DNA from: Tomocerus qinae
Lineage: Eukaryota > Arthropoda > Collembola > Entomobryomorpha > Tomoceridae
Length of the DNA stretch: 64,000 nt
Assembly (NCBI GenBank): GCA_020055645.1
Contig: CM034547.1
Coordinates: 15,594,513 to 15,658,512, forward strand
Direction: 5' to 3'
A program made the translations under genes and the position numbers. Position 1 is the first letter of the stretch; each line of letters begins with the position of its first letter. The notes beneath the pieces are model-generated. The model was not told the origin of the DNA, did not search any database, and saw only the letters and a program-made list of their open reading frames with translations. Positions 47,676 to 62,500 of this stretch are shown here, piece by piece.

Positions 47676-50600
47676 TCAAGCCAGAAGTCAAGGTATATAG
47701 TATTGCACCTTCCCTTATCTACCAATCTTATGGTGGTCACATAATTTTTTTTTCACGCTGGGATGGACATTATACATACACTTGCCAAAGACAGATCGCT
47801 CTCCTGAAGAGAAATTGCTGTCTCCTGTACGGCAAAGGTAAAAAACAATTGGAGTGCTCATCCACGTAGAAGAGATAGTTCTGTTGGTGGTTTGGTGTTG
47901 TCTTTTGGTGTAGGTTTAAAAAATGACAAATTCGGGCAGATACTAAGGATAGGGAGGAAGTCAGGCCTATTAAGTTACATGTTAGTTGATGATCTGAAGC
48001 GAGGGTGGGATGGCATGAGCCATGGGCATTCATTGATGTAGTAGCTTGTCAGAGCAGGAAGAGAGGAATATGCAGAAAATAACGTGGAGATGTAATTCAA
48101 TGCAGCATCCCTCCTCCCTCTCTTGCTTCCGTGCTCACCAGATCTTGTAATGAAATGTATTTCAAATGTAAATGATGTCCATATTTCAGAACTGTACTCC
48201 AACTACTACTTATAAACTAACTACTTACCCCTTGTCATATCTTCCTTCCCTCGTCAGAATTTCTATTATATAGAGCAGTCTACATGAATATTAACAATAA
48301 AGTACATAACTTTAAAACATGTATGAACTATCTGTACTCTGGGCTACAACAAGAGATAACAGACATGCAAAGTTTTCCTTGCAGCGCACTAAAGATACAA
48401 GAAACTTGAATTTTTGACGGCTTCTATCTCAGAGACAATTTTTCTCTCATTTTACCGAAATGGGCCTTTTCTTCTTCAATTACATTAATCTTCATAGGTT
48501 CTCCCACGGTAAAAATTTTATGCTCGTTCTTGCCCAGTAGTGCATTGGTTTCCTTTAGGAACTGGATCCAAAGTACGTGAGCAATTTTTTGTTTAGCAGA
48601 AGCGGTGCTAAAAACTAAAGCCATAGCTCTTTCGCTACTATAGCTATTGCATAACGCGGAAAAAAGCTATGAAATACTACTTCACGTACTCAATTGATAT
48701 AAAAAAATATTATTAATTTCTCTTTCCTAGTTTTATTTAGGCAATAGTACTACTCACCTTCTTGTCCTTATTTAAGTGTTATTTGTAATTCATGTATTTG
48801 TAAATGTGGTTAGGTAAGTAGATTTTTAATTCTTCATCTTTCAAATCAGCAGGTCATTTTATTCATAAGTAATGGGTTTAGTTATATTCTCCACACCTTA
48901 TTTGCAGGGCGTCTATTCCTGCCGCGAGACGCTGTGCATTTTGAAGTTACAATAATAATGCACTTGTAGTTGTTTGTAATTGTAAATTGTGGACAGAAGA
49001 TTGAACTGCTGCCAGTAATAAACATATAATTGTTTATTTGCACTCGGCATAGGTAAATAAGCATTTTGAATTGCAGACAGAGAAAATACAGACCACAAGC
49101 CTATCTTGTACAATCAATTTTCTTATTTGGTATCTATACGCCTTTGTCATGCACGTTGAGATCCTACATTTTGTGTGGAAGGTAGTAGTAGAACATTGTT
49201 GGAGAATAGCATCCTAGAAGAACAAGACATGACATGATGCAATAAGTCAAGTCAATTCATCTCTGTAGAGAATTGGTTGGCAGACGTAGATAGTCTGCTT
49301 TCTGTACATGTTGCGTGGCTATTTCTCAAGTAAAAGGAAATTATCAGGTAATATCATGGCTTTCAGAGAGGGAGAGTCGAACCACAGTTCCTAAAGTGCT
49401 CTCCACACAATTCAGTTGAGTTTCTATGTGCAGTCTTCGCATTTAGCACTCAGGACATGCTTAGAGGTGATTGCATTGAGTCCAGCCAGTGTACATTCTA
49501 CACAGTACAGATGAGGAGAATCATGACAATAAATCTGTAATGAAATGAAATTGATAGGGTGTTTTTACCTTTCCTTCTTCTCTTTTATCTCAGACGGCAT
49601 ACCATATCAATTTCAAGCCAAAAGCTGACATTACATTTATGTATATTATCTCCATACTCTACTACATTAGTTCTAAATAAACTGCAACAGAACAACAATA
49701 GTGCTCCATAAGAAATGTTATGTGTAGTTGGTGTGTGTAGAAAATTATCTTGTCTTGTCTTCAATAGGAGACTGACATCTCCAACAGTGAAATCAAGTAG
49801 AATGCATAGAGCAATATTGTACAGATCCTATAGAATTTCTGAGCGAACTTCCAAACTCAAGTGCATTGACTCTGAGCGGATTTAATGGATCTTCTACTTA
49901 TATTGTACTGAGAGCAACAGCAAGGGAAGGTATAATAATAAAATAATAGCAACTAACTACGTCCTCGTTGAATTGCAGCTTGTATCTCGTAACAATATTA
50001 ATATTACATGCAAAATACGCAAACTACCTACATAACTCATATTGGACTCCGCTGCCTTTGACTTGATGTATATGAAAGATTCAAGAGAACTAAGCTACGT
50101 ATATGCAAGATTCAAGAGAATAATGTACAATGTATTACATAAAGGAGCAATGACGCACTGTGCCGCAAAAATGTAATATGATAATCATAAGCTAAACTTC
50201 TTTATCTCTGTAACCATTATATTTGTATTGTGTTGGCTATATTAGAAGGGATATTTGAGAAAGTTGTTTGGCTATTCCACTCCTACCTTTCTTTGGTCAT
50301 TACTTTCTGATAGTGGCTGCTTAGTTTCTTATGAAATTATTACATGAGATAGAACAGACGTGCAGACGACAAATGACATCTCAGACCATCATTTCAACAA
50401 ACCTAATGAACTGCAACAACATAAAGATGGCTACAAAAATAAGTAAACATGTTTTTCCTTCGTCCTAAATCTACCACATAACTTTTGCCCAATGACTCTA
50501 AAAGTCTAATCAAATCAGCATTTTACTTACCTTCCCTTCTCTTACAAAGAGTAGACCGGATAGGATGTAGACTTTTATTTATGAGCAACAAATACAATGA

Positions 50601-53478
50601 TGCTTTTCTTCCTAAGCCTAACGCTACATCCTTATTGTCAACTATTTAACATTTTATTGTGCTATACTTGTTAGATAGGTTTATATTTTTTTGGTAATTG
50701 TATTTACAGTTTTAGTATTATATTTACCTTTACTTATAGTATGGTAATGGCAATGATCACTTATAGACGTACTTATATACAATTAAAGTCAAAGCATCTT
50801 CGATTGTGATCTATTGTAAGAGGTGTACATTAATAATGCATTTGAAAATAAAGTCATAGGTATTCACTTGGGTATAAAGGTTTTTCATAATATAATTCGT
50901 ATTGATATAAAAATAGGTCCATATCATTATTGTGAAGATGTAGTATGTGGGCAGGTAGTTCCAACGATTTTAGACTGTAATTTCATATACCCAATGCTTT
51001 CTTTTGCCCTGCGTGGTCAACTCTGTATATTTTATCTAAGTTTTTACATGTAGTTACAAAGTGTGAATACAGAAGTGTATGGTCGTTTTCGTTGTGATAG
51101 AGGGTGTCAGATAACCATCGTTGTCATTGTTGTCCTATAATACAATGTAATGTACTGATAATAGGAATAAGACTTTCTACACATACATTCTGACTGCATT
51201 GTCATCGGAGACGGAAAAGTGTACAAAGGATGGCTTAAATAAATGTGTCGTGAATAATGAGAGACACAAAATAAATGTCGGTATGGTGCGGTGAGACTAT
51301 TTAGTTTGTTGTCACCATGATATTGCAGTGGCAGGGGTTTGTTTGTTTTGGGGTCGTTCAGTTGTTCGTGTCCGGCAGTTTATTTGAAGGTACTGACTCA
51401 CTGAAGGTTCACCAGTGACATATTTAATATATAAAGGATACACTAACTTGTATGTGCAGATAGGTATATGACTACTGTCAATTCATAGGGCTTCTTTGGT
51501 TTTTTTGATTGCTTTTCCTTGTGTCTGGGTCACATAAAAGTCTCGCGTCAGCTCAGTTCAAGTCACACATCAAAGTTAAGACTTTAAGCTTAACTGTAAA
51601 TACAAGAAGGATTTACTAAACTCTTTTGTCACTAATAATGCATTTTCAACCTACCCATATGTCGTATATGTGTTAGGAGTTCACACATGCATAAATACTA
51701 TAGTACTACTATAAAGGTAGATAAAGGATGTAACATTTAGATCAAGATATCGATTTACCTACATCTACATCGTAAATCCGGTCAATATCAAAGCAGCTCG
51801 AATTACGGAGACGCCGACGAACCCGAATTGAGATAATGAAAGTAGACGAATTTGTGGTTGACTGCCAAATGCCTGTCTGCCGAGGGGTAGGATGAAGCGG
51901 AAATTAAGGCTTTGGTTTAATTTCATTAATCATTGGGCCATGAAATTTAATATATTGCCCCTGCCTACCACACCATCACACATTAATGTCGAATGCTGGT
52001 TGGTATCCTACTGCACTGCATCCACCCTAATTAGTAACACAGCTTTTATTTTATACACACAGCTATTATACATGATGCGTACTGCTTGATAAATGGTATC
52101 TGTACACTAAGACAGTAAATGTATGATACATAGTGCGTCTTTTCTGATGCACAATAAACCACAGAGATTGTACTATTAGGAGACTCAGGCATGCATTAAA
52201 ATCATGTAGCAGAATAACTTCGACTGCATACAGATAAAATCTAATTACCAAATTGGCACACTATTGGCCAAATAACCTAAATTCATTCAACGCAATAGAT
52301 TCACTGTAACTTGTTCTTGGTACAAATACCTAATTCGAAAAGTGACATCTATAGTTAAGGCTTTTTTGCAAAGTAGGGGACGGTTATTATAAAATGTTTA
52401 CTCGATTTATAAATAATATATATTTAGGATAGATTGACTAGGTCATTCGCCATTTCGTCCGTCTGTAATCATAAGATTGTGTTAAATTGCTTGACACAAG
52501 TATCCAAAAATGATTAAAATATTTGCCGCAGGAGGAGGTATAGAGTTGGAAAATTTGTTTGTCCAACTGAGCAACGTAGTGTAGTAAATCTCAAACCGCT
52601 TTAATCTGATTTAGAATTCCTACTCTTTTACGTGACTTGCTTAGGTAGTATTCACAATTAAGATTGTCATGAAATCATTTTTGAACTAAAATACGTATGT
52701 TAGAGTAATATATCATTTGGTCCACAGTTGTACATTCAACAAGAATGGGAGAAGTGGAATTATTACGCAATGTGTTTGAATTGGATATCGTAGTGAGTGA
52801 AATACAGGTAGGTGGGTGATACAAGTGATAATTAATGAGATGATGTAGTTTACAGGAGCCTAGAAGCAAATTGCCTTCTCTCCAATCCCTCTGAAAACAA
52901 ACAAGAAAAATTTTATGTGAAAAATATGTTAATGAGAGGGAAAATGGAGACATTTTATCAACTGAAAGGAGCACAATACAAGTACAAGAATAGTTGGTAG
53001 CTTTAGTACAATGGGAATTTGGAAGAGCTAGAATCAATGTAGAGTATGCACTATTATTTTATCACAAAAGTAAGAGCTATTGCAAATCAGAATGTATTCT
53101 GGGCTGAAGTAACGCTTTGTGTATTATTGGAATGGCATAGAGTACATAGTAGTAGTGAAATAGCTAGTGCAAGATGCAACTGCATTATATAGCCTATTAT
53201 TACGTACCTATGCAAATAGACATACTTTATAGACACAACTGTGTGAGTGTGACAGTGGAAATTTATATTTTTCTATGTTGGTTTCGGTGGCACGCTGAGT
53301 TGTGCTGTGCTATCCATTCTGTACTCAGTTGTTCCTTTTCTTCCCGTCCTTTATGTGATTTCATTGATCATGTAATTCCAAGGAGGAAAAAAAGAGCCCA
53401 TTCAAGTCACACCGAATGCTAATGCATTATGTACGTAAATAGTCTTGGACCATATGTTAAATTAAACTTTGCTTTTGT

Positions 53479-53507
53479 ATTGTATGGAAATGTGTTTCCC
53501 ATACAAT
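53479..53507. repeat. short hairpin
   Basis: ATTGTATGG (53479-53487) and CCATACAAT (53499-53507) are exact reverse complements. AAA next to the first and TTT next to the second, offset by one base, extend the stem around a TGTG loop. No function can be assigned. Confidence 0.45.
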
Positions 53508-56500
53508 AATTCAAGTTATACACTTACGCATATGATTCTAGATTGCAAGTGGATATATATCGTGTAGTAAAGCAAACCAGTAGTGGGTAATTTCGTTTTA
53601 GATTGTTTCTCGTGAGGAGACAAGCTCAGCGGATTGTAAGGATTCACTTTTTATGTAAATGTTCAGGGTAGAACGAGAAGCAATTGAGATGGCAAATGAA
53701 ATAGTCTCTTAATCTTGAATAGGAGGGCAGTGATGTCAGTTAAGCTCTATCCAGTATTTCTCCATACCACACGAACATACCCAAATGCAAATGTAAACGT
53801 CCTTTGCTCTCTGCGTGTATGTTCAGAAAAGTTATCCAATCCAATCCATTATGCAATAAATGCTAGCTTTCCTCCGACTCAAGTGGGGAGAGCTACAGAA
53901 TTGAAGTAAAGTAATGAAAGGGTTAAAGTGTCGTTCAGTGTTCACAGAGCTACGATCTTTACTATTCTCTCCATTTGTATCTGAACACATTCACTGAGCC
54001 CTGTAGGCAAATGCTCATGGGTGGTATCCATGCTCTTGCTATGGTATCCTAATGCTAATGGAAGTGCCATGGCTTCGTGTTTTAAGCAAAGGGCAAGGCA
54101 AGGGCAATTTACCCGAGAAAGAAATGTATGTGTAGTTCAGCTCTTAAACACTTTATGCTCCAAATGGTAGGTATAATATCTTACTAATAGAGTGTAGTAG
54201 TTATCCGCAAGATTGAAAATGATTATCTTGACTAAACTCACTTCACTTGCATTATACAAAATAAGTATATAGGTACTCATTCCATTTGTAGCAGAGTTAC
54301 AAAATCATTTTTACTTGCAAACTTCTAAACGAGTATACGCAGATTTGCTTCATTCTTCTAAGAAATGATGTCGTTTGGTAACTCTAAACGGTGGACATTA
54401 TTGTCTTCCCACTATTCCGCTCTAACTACATTTAATGGCTACCATTGTCATTCCTAATAGAGTCTGGTTTTCGACATTTACATAATATGCGATACTCACC
54501 TCTACACTTGGGCATGTAATATAAATTACAAGACAGATATTGCCATCCACTAAAAGATTATATTGTATGAGAATAAAACTATACACTGATTCTCCCATAG
54601 ATTTACATGCATTCTTTAACTTAAAGTTTCCAATTTGCAATTAACCTTTACTGTCAAACATGTAAATGAAGTATGCATAACAAGACACGCTGAAAAAATA
54701 TCATTATCAAATCTAACTACTTAATAGTGATGGTTCCCACAGCCTTAGGTCTATGATCTATCAAAGCATACTTGTTAGAAATCTGATAAAATTAAAAAAT
54801 GCCTGATTATTTTACATTTTTGATAAGATTTGTGAAGGATTTCATGGTTCATTAGCTAGTAAAATGGATAACTATTACAGGTACTTACTCTAAGCGGAAA
54901 ATTATACTTTTCTCCTCTACCAGTGTAAACTACGCATTAAACAAATCTTTCAGAGTTAATATAGTAAATACTGTGTTAGACCAGTTCTTTTATATTTACT
55001 ATCAATGGGTAATCATCGTGAGTAAAGGAAAACTGTGCACAACATATAAAAACTTGAAATGTTCTTAAGCTATTAAAATTATCTACTACACGCACATTTG
55101 TATGTGTTATGTAAGACTAGGTATTATCGGTAGTAAAGGAAACTAAAATTGTAGGAACTTACAATTCAAAGCTACTTAGCACACATTTCATTTTATTAAT
55201 TACTTTTTGCAAGTTACAAGATAATAGTGCACGGCCCAGCAAAAACTTTTCTTGTTTCTTGTGAAATACAGTACTAAAGCGTATGTATAAGCTGAAGTAC
55301 TACTACTACAAACTACAGAGCAACGATAGTGAGTGTAGTATGGTAAATAAATACCTCTAGATATTGGTACTCCGTAGATAATACATGAATAGCTCTTAGA
55401 GATAGAGTGTGAGTATGAGTCATTCTTTTTTTAAGTGCTATCAAGGCGTATAAAGTGGAGGTAGTATAAAATAAATGTAGCGTAGTATTATACACTTATC
55501 CCAGCATTTCTTCAGGCGAATTAGACAAAAGTAAGTAATAAAAAGAGAAGAGTGAGTGAGAATGTAAAGCTAAACTAGCAAAGTCTATTAGGGTATGTGA
55601 CTGGGGTGCATTTTCAGACATCAATATCCATGCCTTAGCATAGCACATTTACAATATTTGTCTTGGATTCTTTGAGAAGAGGTAGCATAATGTATGTCGG
55701 AGTACATGTGTACTATTTAGGTATCTTACCTTACCTTTCCGTCTCATAATAGTAACTCCCTTAACTGTTTTTTATAGCTCACCTTTCCTTCCATCCCTCG
55801 AGTCTTCTCTTCATCTATCTGCTTCCACACCTTCTGATTCGGTGTCTAATATTGCAAGACACATACTGAAAGGCAAGTCGACTTGTCTATTATGTATTCA
55901 CGGTGTACATTTAACAATTCCGATCGTCTATGTGTACGTAGTATGTAGTTCCATCATAGAAGCACATCCTGAGACTGACTACTACGAAGCTTGCAGCTGA
56001 AAGAGGAAATCTGTGGTAACGTAACTTAGCGTAGCGTAGCCAAGCGTGTCATCAAACTAAGCTAGTTTCCTTCGCAGAACTAACTACATTATTGTACATA
56101 TCTCTAGAAGTCATTTAATTCCTATCCATCCACATGATTCTATGCACTAATGCATTGTACCTGTACATTAGGTACCTTGCTTATTGGTAATTCCCTTTTC
56201 CTCCCTACTAAATAGAACTGATATTCCGTGTGATGATTTGCCTGGATACACATTTGCGAGTTCCTCTTCTGATAATTCGCATCTCTTGCTGCAGTCCATA
56301 ACTAAAGGAGCATCTCGCATCCTATGCACTCCCATCCAATAAAATCTCATTCATTTCTTCTAGTATATGTACTATGTAGTGCTTATTGATGCTACGCCAA
56401 TTGTTGTGCCCTTTCGCAATGTGGATTAGGACTACGTAGTAAATGCACTTTATTATTGTCTTCTACAATTTTCAACTTCTCTATACTCAGATGTACTTGC

Positions 56501-59500
56501 CTTTGCATTTAAAAAATCTCATCCCATATTACGTACATATTTATCTCAATCTTGTTCGTAGATTATGTGCAAAAAATGCAATTTATCTTGCATTCTTGTT
56601 AGGCTACTATTAATAGTTATTCGCTACGTGTTACTTCTACTTCCATTAATTCTGTTTATAGCACATACAAGTATGTACACTTAGGGTATGCTAGAGAATA
56701 CATTAATTTGTATCTAGCCTGTGTATAAATGTTCCTAATAAGGTTTTCGCTGGTTATACGTAACAAGGCATATCACCGCTTTAGTATCTTTCTCTAATAT
56801 AATTAAATCAGTTATTGCAGTATTTTTGTTGATTAAAAAGAGTATAATGTTGCAAAAAGTGTATGGAAGAACACGGAATATGAATATAGGTCTCATGTTA
56901 GATTTAATATGCGCCGCAATGAAACGAAGCTCCCTATTCTGATACACACACAAATAGTGTTTTTGCAAAGAAATGCAATAGGACAGTGCAACAGAGTGGA
57001 ATTTTTGTGGAGGGAAGGCGAATGAGTTGGGGACTAGAGCTACAATGCCAGAAAATGTATTCCGCACATTATGAACATGCACTGTGAAGGAAAAGTATAA
57101 ACATGCAACATCTTTTGTTCTGCTAACAACAGCAACTGTAAATTATTCCCACGAATCTACTCCTGAAGAGATACAGATAATGTAATTAAGTCAGTGTGCG
57201 CAGCAGTTTGGAGAGCATCTGGCACTCTTTACTCTGGTTAATATTTTACATTCATTTTATTACCAAAAATCTAGGTTGTCAGTGCACTTAGAATTGTCAT
57301 TGCATGCTTTTATTGGTACTAGTGAGCCTAATTTGGTGTACGAATTAAGAACAAATTAGCAATAATCTAATGTTAAACCATGGAATTATTAAATAATGCT
57401 ACGATGGTTGCAGAATGCAGATTATGATAATGAGATCATTGTTGTCCTGTAAATTGTACTCAAGTTTAGACAGTGGGAGCAAAAATGGATTTAGTGCTTA
57501 TTGCTTTGGCGGTCCTTTTGTGTGATGCATTTTGCATTGGATTATATTAACTTGCCCTCAATTAACAGCATTCCAGTGCACCCAATTTGCATTTAATTAA
57601 CGAGGACCGTAGAGAGCAGGAGATAGAGCTGACGCCAAAGTCAACAACAATGTCTGTTGAAAATCCAGCGTTAAAAAGCAGTTTAGCTGTGCACTGGTAC
57701 CTAAGCATGCACTATTTATAAGGAAGTGGTAATGTATAAATAAATTCAGTGAAGAAATGACGTAATTTTGAGTAGAGCATCCATCCATCCTAATTCAAAA
57801 GATCCAAGGCAGACCAGACCACTCAAAATGAAATAAAAATTAAACATGTATTTATTAACACAATGGGACATACTTCAGCATCAACAGAGCACAATGTGGC
57901 TGAGCTGGTTCTGGTTTTGCTTTTGACTGCTAGCAAAGATTTTACGTTTTTGCCCTGTAAACGCAGCACACACATTCTACCCTACTCTCCTCAGACTCTC
58001 ATTGTCAGTCAGTCAGTACCAGTAGAGAGTCTGTCAGAGACTACACATTCATTCCTGGTAGTGTTTTATGAGATTTTTTCTGCCTCAAATGCAATATCTT
58101 GAGCAGTTAAGAAACATTATTAGGACTAGGTAGTCAGTTCTCTTTATGATATGAGTTGAGACTTTCGGTTTTCATTTGCAATGACGTAGCTCCATTCGTC
58201 TTCGGGCTATAAAGCATTTTATTACCATTGTTTTACTATTGGGATTATATTGTTTTCTGCTCCATTGTATGACATTGTGTGTAATGATGTCAATAGTTGA
58301 AGGCAGAAAGTAAACAAGTTAGCTCATACCTATACCTACCTACATGCAATATTTCTTTCCTTTAATCTTGAGAACTTAAGTACGTAATTGATGGCAATAA
58401 GTCCTAGGACAACGTTTAGCACATTTGAAAGTATCCTATAAAAGTGGTACATTTAAATATCATTTTAACTAAACTTATTGTCAATAGCTTAAGTCTAATA
58501 TAATTTATGGACTTAGGTTACATAGTCTAGGTATAGGATTGCATAACAATGCTGATGTACCTTTGTGTGACTGATTGTAATGTTAATATTTGGTAATGAC
58601 TTCATTTTGGAGTGGTTTGTTGTCTCGAGCAAGGACTACTAAGTAAGTGTGTGTAATGGTAAGTGGTAAATAGTAGAAGGAAGAAATGGTTCATTAAATC
58701 AGTTAGTTGATTGTTATAAGTGTATAGTAGGTAGTGTGGTAAATAATGTAATTCTGTGAGTTGACTCCTACTCCAGTAGTGCAGTCCTATTGCATTTGAT
58801 GAGAAGTTAAGTTTAAGTGAAGTAATAATAAATTCCTGTATAGCCAAGGTCACCTGAGCTCAGAATAGTTGCTTTATGTTTTGTTACGGCCTGCAGTCAG
58901 TTTCCCAGCATCATCCACAGAACATGTACTACTCCACAAGTGTATAGACGGTTGGTTCATCTCCTGAATAAGTATAGATAGGAGAGAGAGCAAATGGTTG
59001 TGGCTGAACAAACGTGAAAGAAAAGTTACCAGTTAGTCATCGTCATCCAGTTTCCAGCATGAGTTCGGTTGAAGATCTCTATGAGAGGATTTCCTTTGAG
59101 ATTTAGTTCCACTGCAATAGTTATAGGTAGGGAGATTAAGCCACGTTTAAAAAAGTGTATTTGTATCAGTGTATAAATATACATGTGTCGCATTCGCATC
59201 ATCACTTCTTAGGATCACTATTGGTTTAACATTGTGATATTTTCGAACGATCAGTCTCTCGTTGATTTTCATTTTGAATGTCCTCGGGACGTGAGAGAGC
59301 GGAGAAACTGGAAAAACCCGTGAAACAGACACTTAGTCTTACATCTGTGTCTCAATTGTATGTATTTCGCAGAAGAGGATAGATTACACAAGTATATCTC
59401 TCTCATCCTTCAAATATTCTTTTGCTCATGATTGTGCAGAGTGAAGTTGTGTCTTGTATTTTTGGCTGAAAGTTCATATCCCACAGTTTCAATAAACTGA

Positions 59501-62500
59501 TGTGCTTTGTGTACGCGACACTCCGACGGGAGCCTCCAGGACATTAATATACTACATATATAAAGTACATTATTATAATATATAGTGGGAAGAGAGTATA
59601 TGATTGCATCAGAGCCTATTAACACTCGGCCTTAACTTTTTCTTGACTTGGATTCAACATTTGGATTTTATTTTGGCACAGGCACACTTTCATGTAGCCT
59701 TCTGCTCTCGTTCTGCTGTCTCGATTTTTTCCATGTTGCCAAAATACAAGGCGAAAGGCTAAGGCTAAACCGAAAATCCAAACCGACATAGATATTGGTT
59801 TCGTAAATACATACACACAAACTACAAACATACCCTCCTCCTCTGTCTCTGTATGTGACTAAACGTATTCGAACCGAAACGAAAGATCATCAAGGCAAGT
59901 CTGAACCAACTATGTATACGAACGAGCAATACTAAACAGAATCTTGTCCTGCTTGTCTCTCTCATCTCACCATTCAATTCAATTCTGATTAACTTGTGTC
60001 CTCTGTGTATGTGTGTGTGGAGTTTAGTCCAGAGCAGCAGGAATTAAATAGCTTAGCACTTCGTGCGACTTTTTTTTACAAGGCCCACATCGGATCCAAT
60101 TCTCTGTACTTGACTAAACGTTTTAGTTATAGTTGTTTAGTTCTGTCATCTGCTCTGATCTCGCTTCGTCCAGTTTCCTCAAGTATCCTTTACTTAGGTC
60201 AGAGCCTACTTGAAAATTGGCAAGTGGGAGTGCATTGGATCGCAAGAGCAACAAATGTAAGAAAAGTTGACAAGAGTTGGTATTATTCTTATTCTGTCCC
60301 CAGATTTCTTTTATTAGGTAAATATATTTAGAACTTGTAGAGCGAAGACAAAGTACTACCTTCATATTTACTCATAACAGAAAAGTTGAGCCCATTTTCG
60401 CGAACCCTCCCACGCAGACCTTTTATATCGTGCTATGTAGCTGTAGTGAAGAGTCGCACATTCTGTCCTCTGTCGTCCTAACAATCCATCTGTTTAATGC
60501 ATTGCAATAGCATGGCTTGACTTTGCACTCTGCTTTACTATAATACGTATTGTTGTGTGAACTGGTTAGCCCAACTAACTAACATCCAGTGACTTGACTT
60601 GACTTTTGAGATCTAAAAGCTCCTTTATGTGTTTTAATGTGCACCAGTCGAGTCGAGAGAGTCTGTAAATACACAACAGGAGAGATAGCCAACAAACCAC
60701 TACTACTCAGATATTTAACAGACCTACACTAAAGTACATACACTCCACAGGCAGACATAATTTCACTTCCGCTCACCCATTCGAGCACATAACTACCAAC
60801 TCTACACACACCAAACATCTTTCTCAAATTTAATCTTCATCGCACTCCGAAAAGACACACACCTACGTCCTACCTTGGTAGATTAAAATTCGTAGTAATT
60901 CTTTTTTAAATCTAAAATAATTATTTTAATTCATAAACAAGAGATTTTCTTGATTCATTCAAGAGTATCAGAGTTACGTTGATTATTGTGTATCCCTCTG
61001 TGTACTCATAGAAAGCAAATAATTGTGCATTGTGTTGGTGATAAGTTTAAATAGTGTCGCCGTCGTGTCTTTACTTTTTACTGTTACGCTATCTGTACCT
61101 ATACAAAACAGTCGTATCGTAGATAAAAAAATGACTGTAAGTTACTACATATCTATTACATGATAACCACTATACACTTTACTACTGTAGTCTTGATTAA
61201 TTGCACTGCAGTTCAATTCAAGTTGTGAATGAGTTATAGTGTATATTACAGACTTAATATAGGAACTGAAATTGAAAGTTGACCTACATTGATTACCATA
61301 CAATATAGTTGTGTGTATGTGTTGTGTATACCTACTATTGGCAGTTAACTTGGCTCCTTATGGTCCTTTTATGAAGCACCTAATGCACAACATAGAGCTA
61401 TTATAACTACCAGCAGTTGTTCTGCATATAAAACTGAATGTGAAATGACTGGATTGAAATCTCAACATTATAATATCACAATAATAAGTGTAACATATAA
61501 CCATTAGTATTATCACCATAAAACAACCGTCTGCATTTTATTGGGCGTATTACATTACTGACTTACTGTTTACCTACTGGGGCAGATATTATAGCACTGT
61601 AGTAGTCAGTAGTACCCTCTGCGTATGTAATACACTTGTACAAGCGATTACTCTTGTTTTGCGAGATATTTTCTGTTCTGCCATAAAATCACAATCGTAG
61701 CGTGGGTGAACGCTAAAGGAAGGAACTATTACATTCATAAAGTAACTCTCTGTTGTGTATGCTAATCCTACCTATTATCGTTATTCAAACCGGCAAAAAA
61801 CTGTGGGGTGTATTTGAGCGAATCTAACAAAAATACAATAAAACAGAAAAGAGATCTAACAAGGATAAGTGGAACCCTATTGTGGTTTCGTTTATTAGCA
61901 AACTAGAAGCAAACTGTATCGTTTACACAGAATTAACAGAATTTTACATCTGGTAGCTACAAAACTATACTTTATTACATCAAAGTGCACTGTGTACTGT
62001 TCTTTATGTATTTAATATCTGTGTAATCGAATGCTCACGTAATAGAACATACCTTGTTTTCCTGATTGTGAGTGATTGAACGACTTTCCTTTCAAATCTC
62101 ATTTAACATCCGAAGCTTTAAGGGAAACGATATACATTTGCATTGTGATTTCATAGCTGTCCCTCTGCCTTCCTTTGTTTACTTTATTTTATACATAGAC
62201 AGATACAGTTATTTTCTATTCTACTTATGCAACTGTGTCACTAACTACTAAACACTCAGTTCTAATGTGATTTTCACTACAGTTTTCATAGCACAATTAC
62301 ATATTTTGTTCAGTTCTCTATTAAATCAAAGTTTTTTTTTTCGTTTTCCCATTTCCTTGTTCATTTTGTAGCATAAATAAAATTTGAATTGTTATTTAAT
62401 AGCGATTCTGTGCACTCCCCCTACAGCTATATAGTACTACGTGTGGGTATCAGCTATTTTATTTATAGCAAAGTAACAGTTATGGTGGGCCATCAATGTT

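Noticed and set aside
49361-49400. tRNA-like GGTTCGACTC word on the minus strand
   Set aside because: The T-arm stem does not pair and no acceptor or anticodon arm is present.
52675-60331. Open runs of 110-120 codons at 52675-53037, 56735-57082 and 59996-60331
   Set aside because: Cys/Tyr/His/Leu-heavy composition, no domains, no splice context; consistent with chance in 64 kb.
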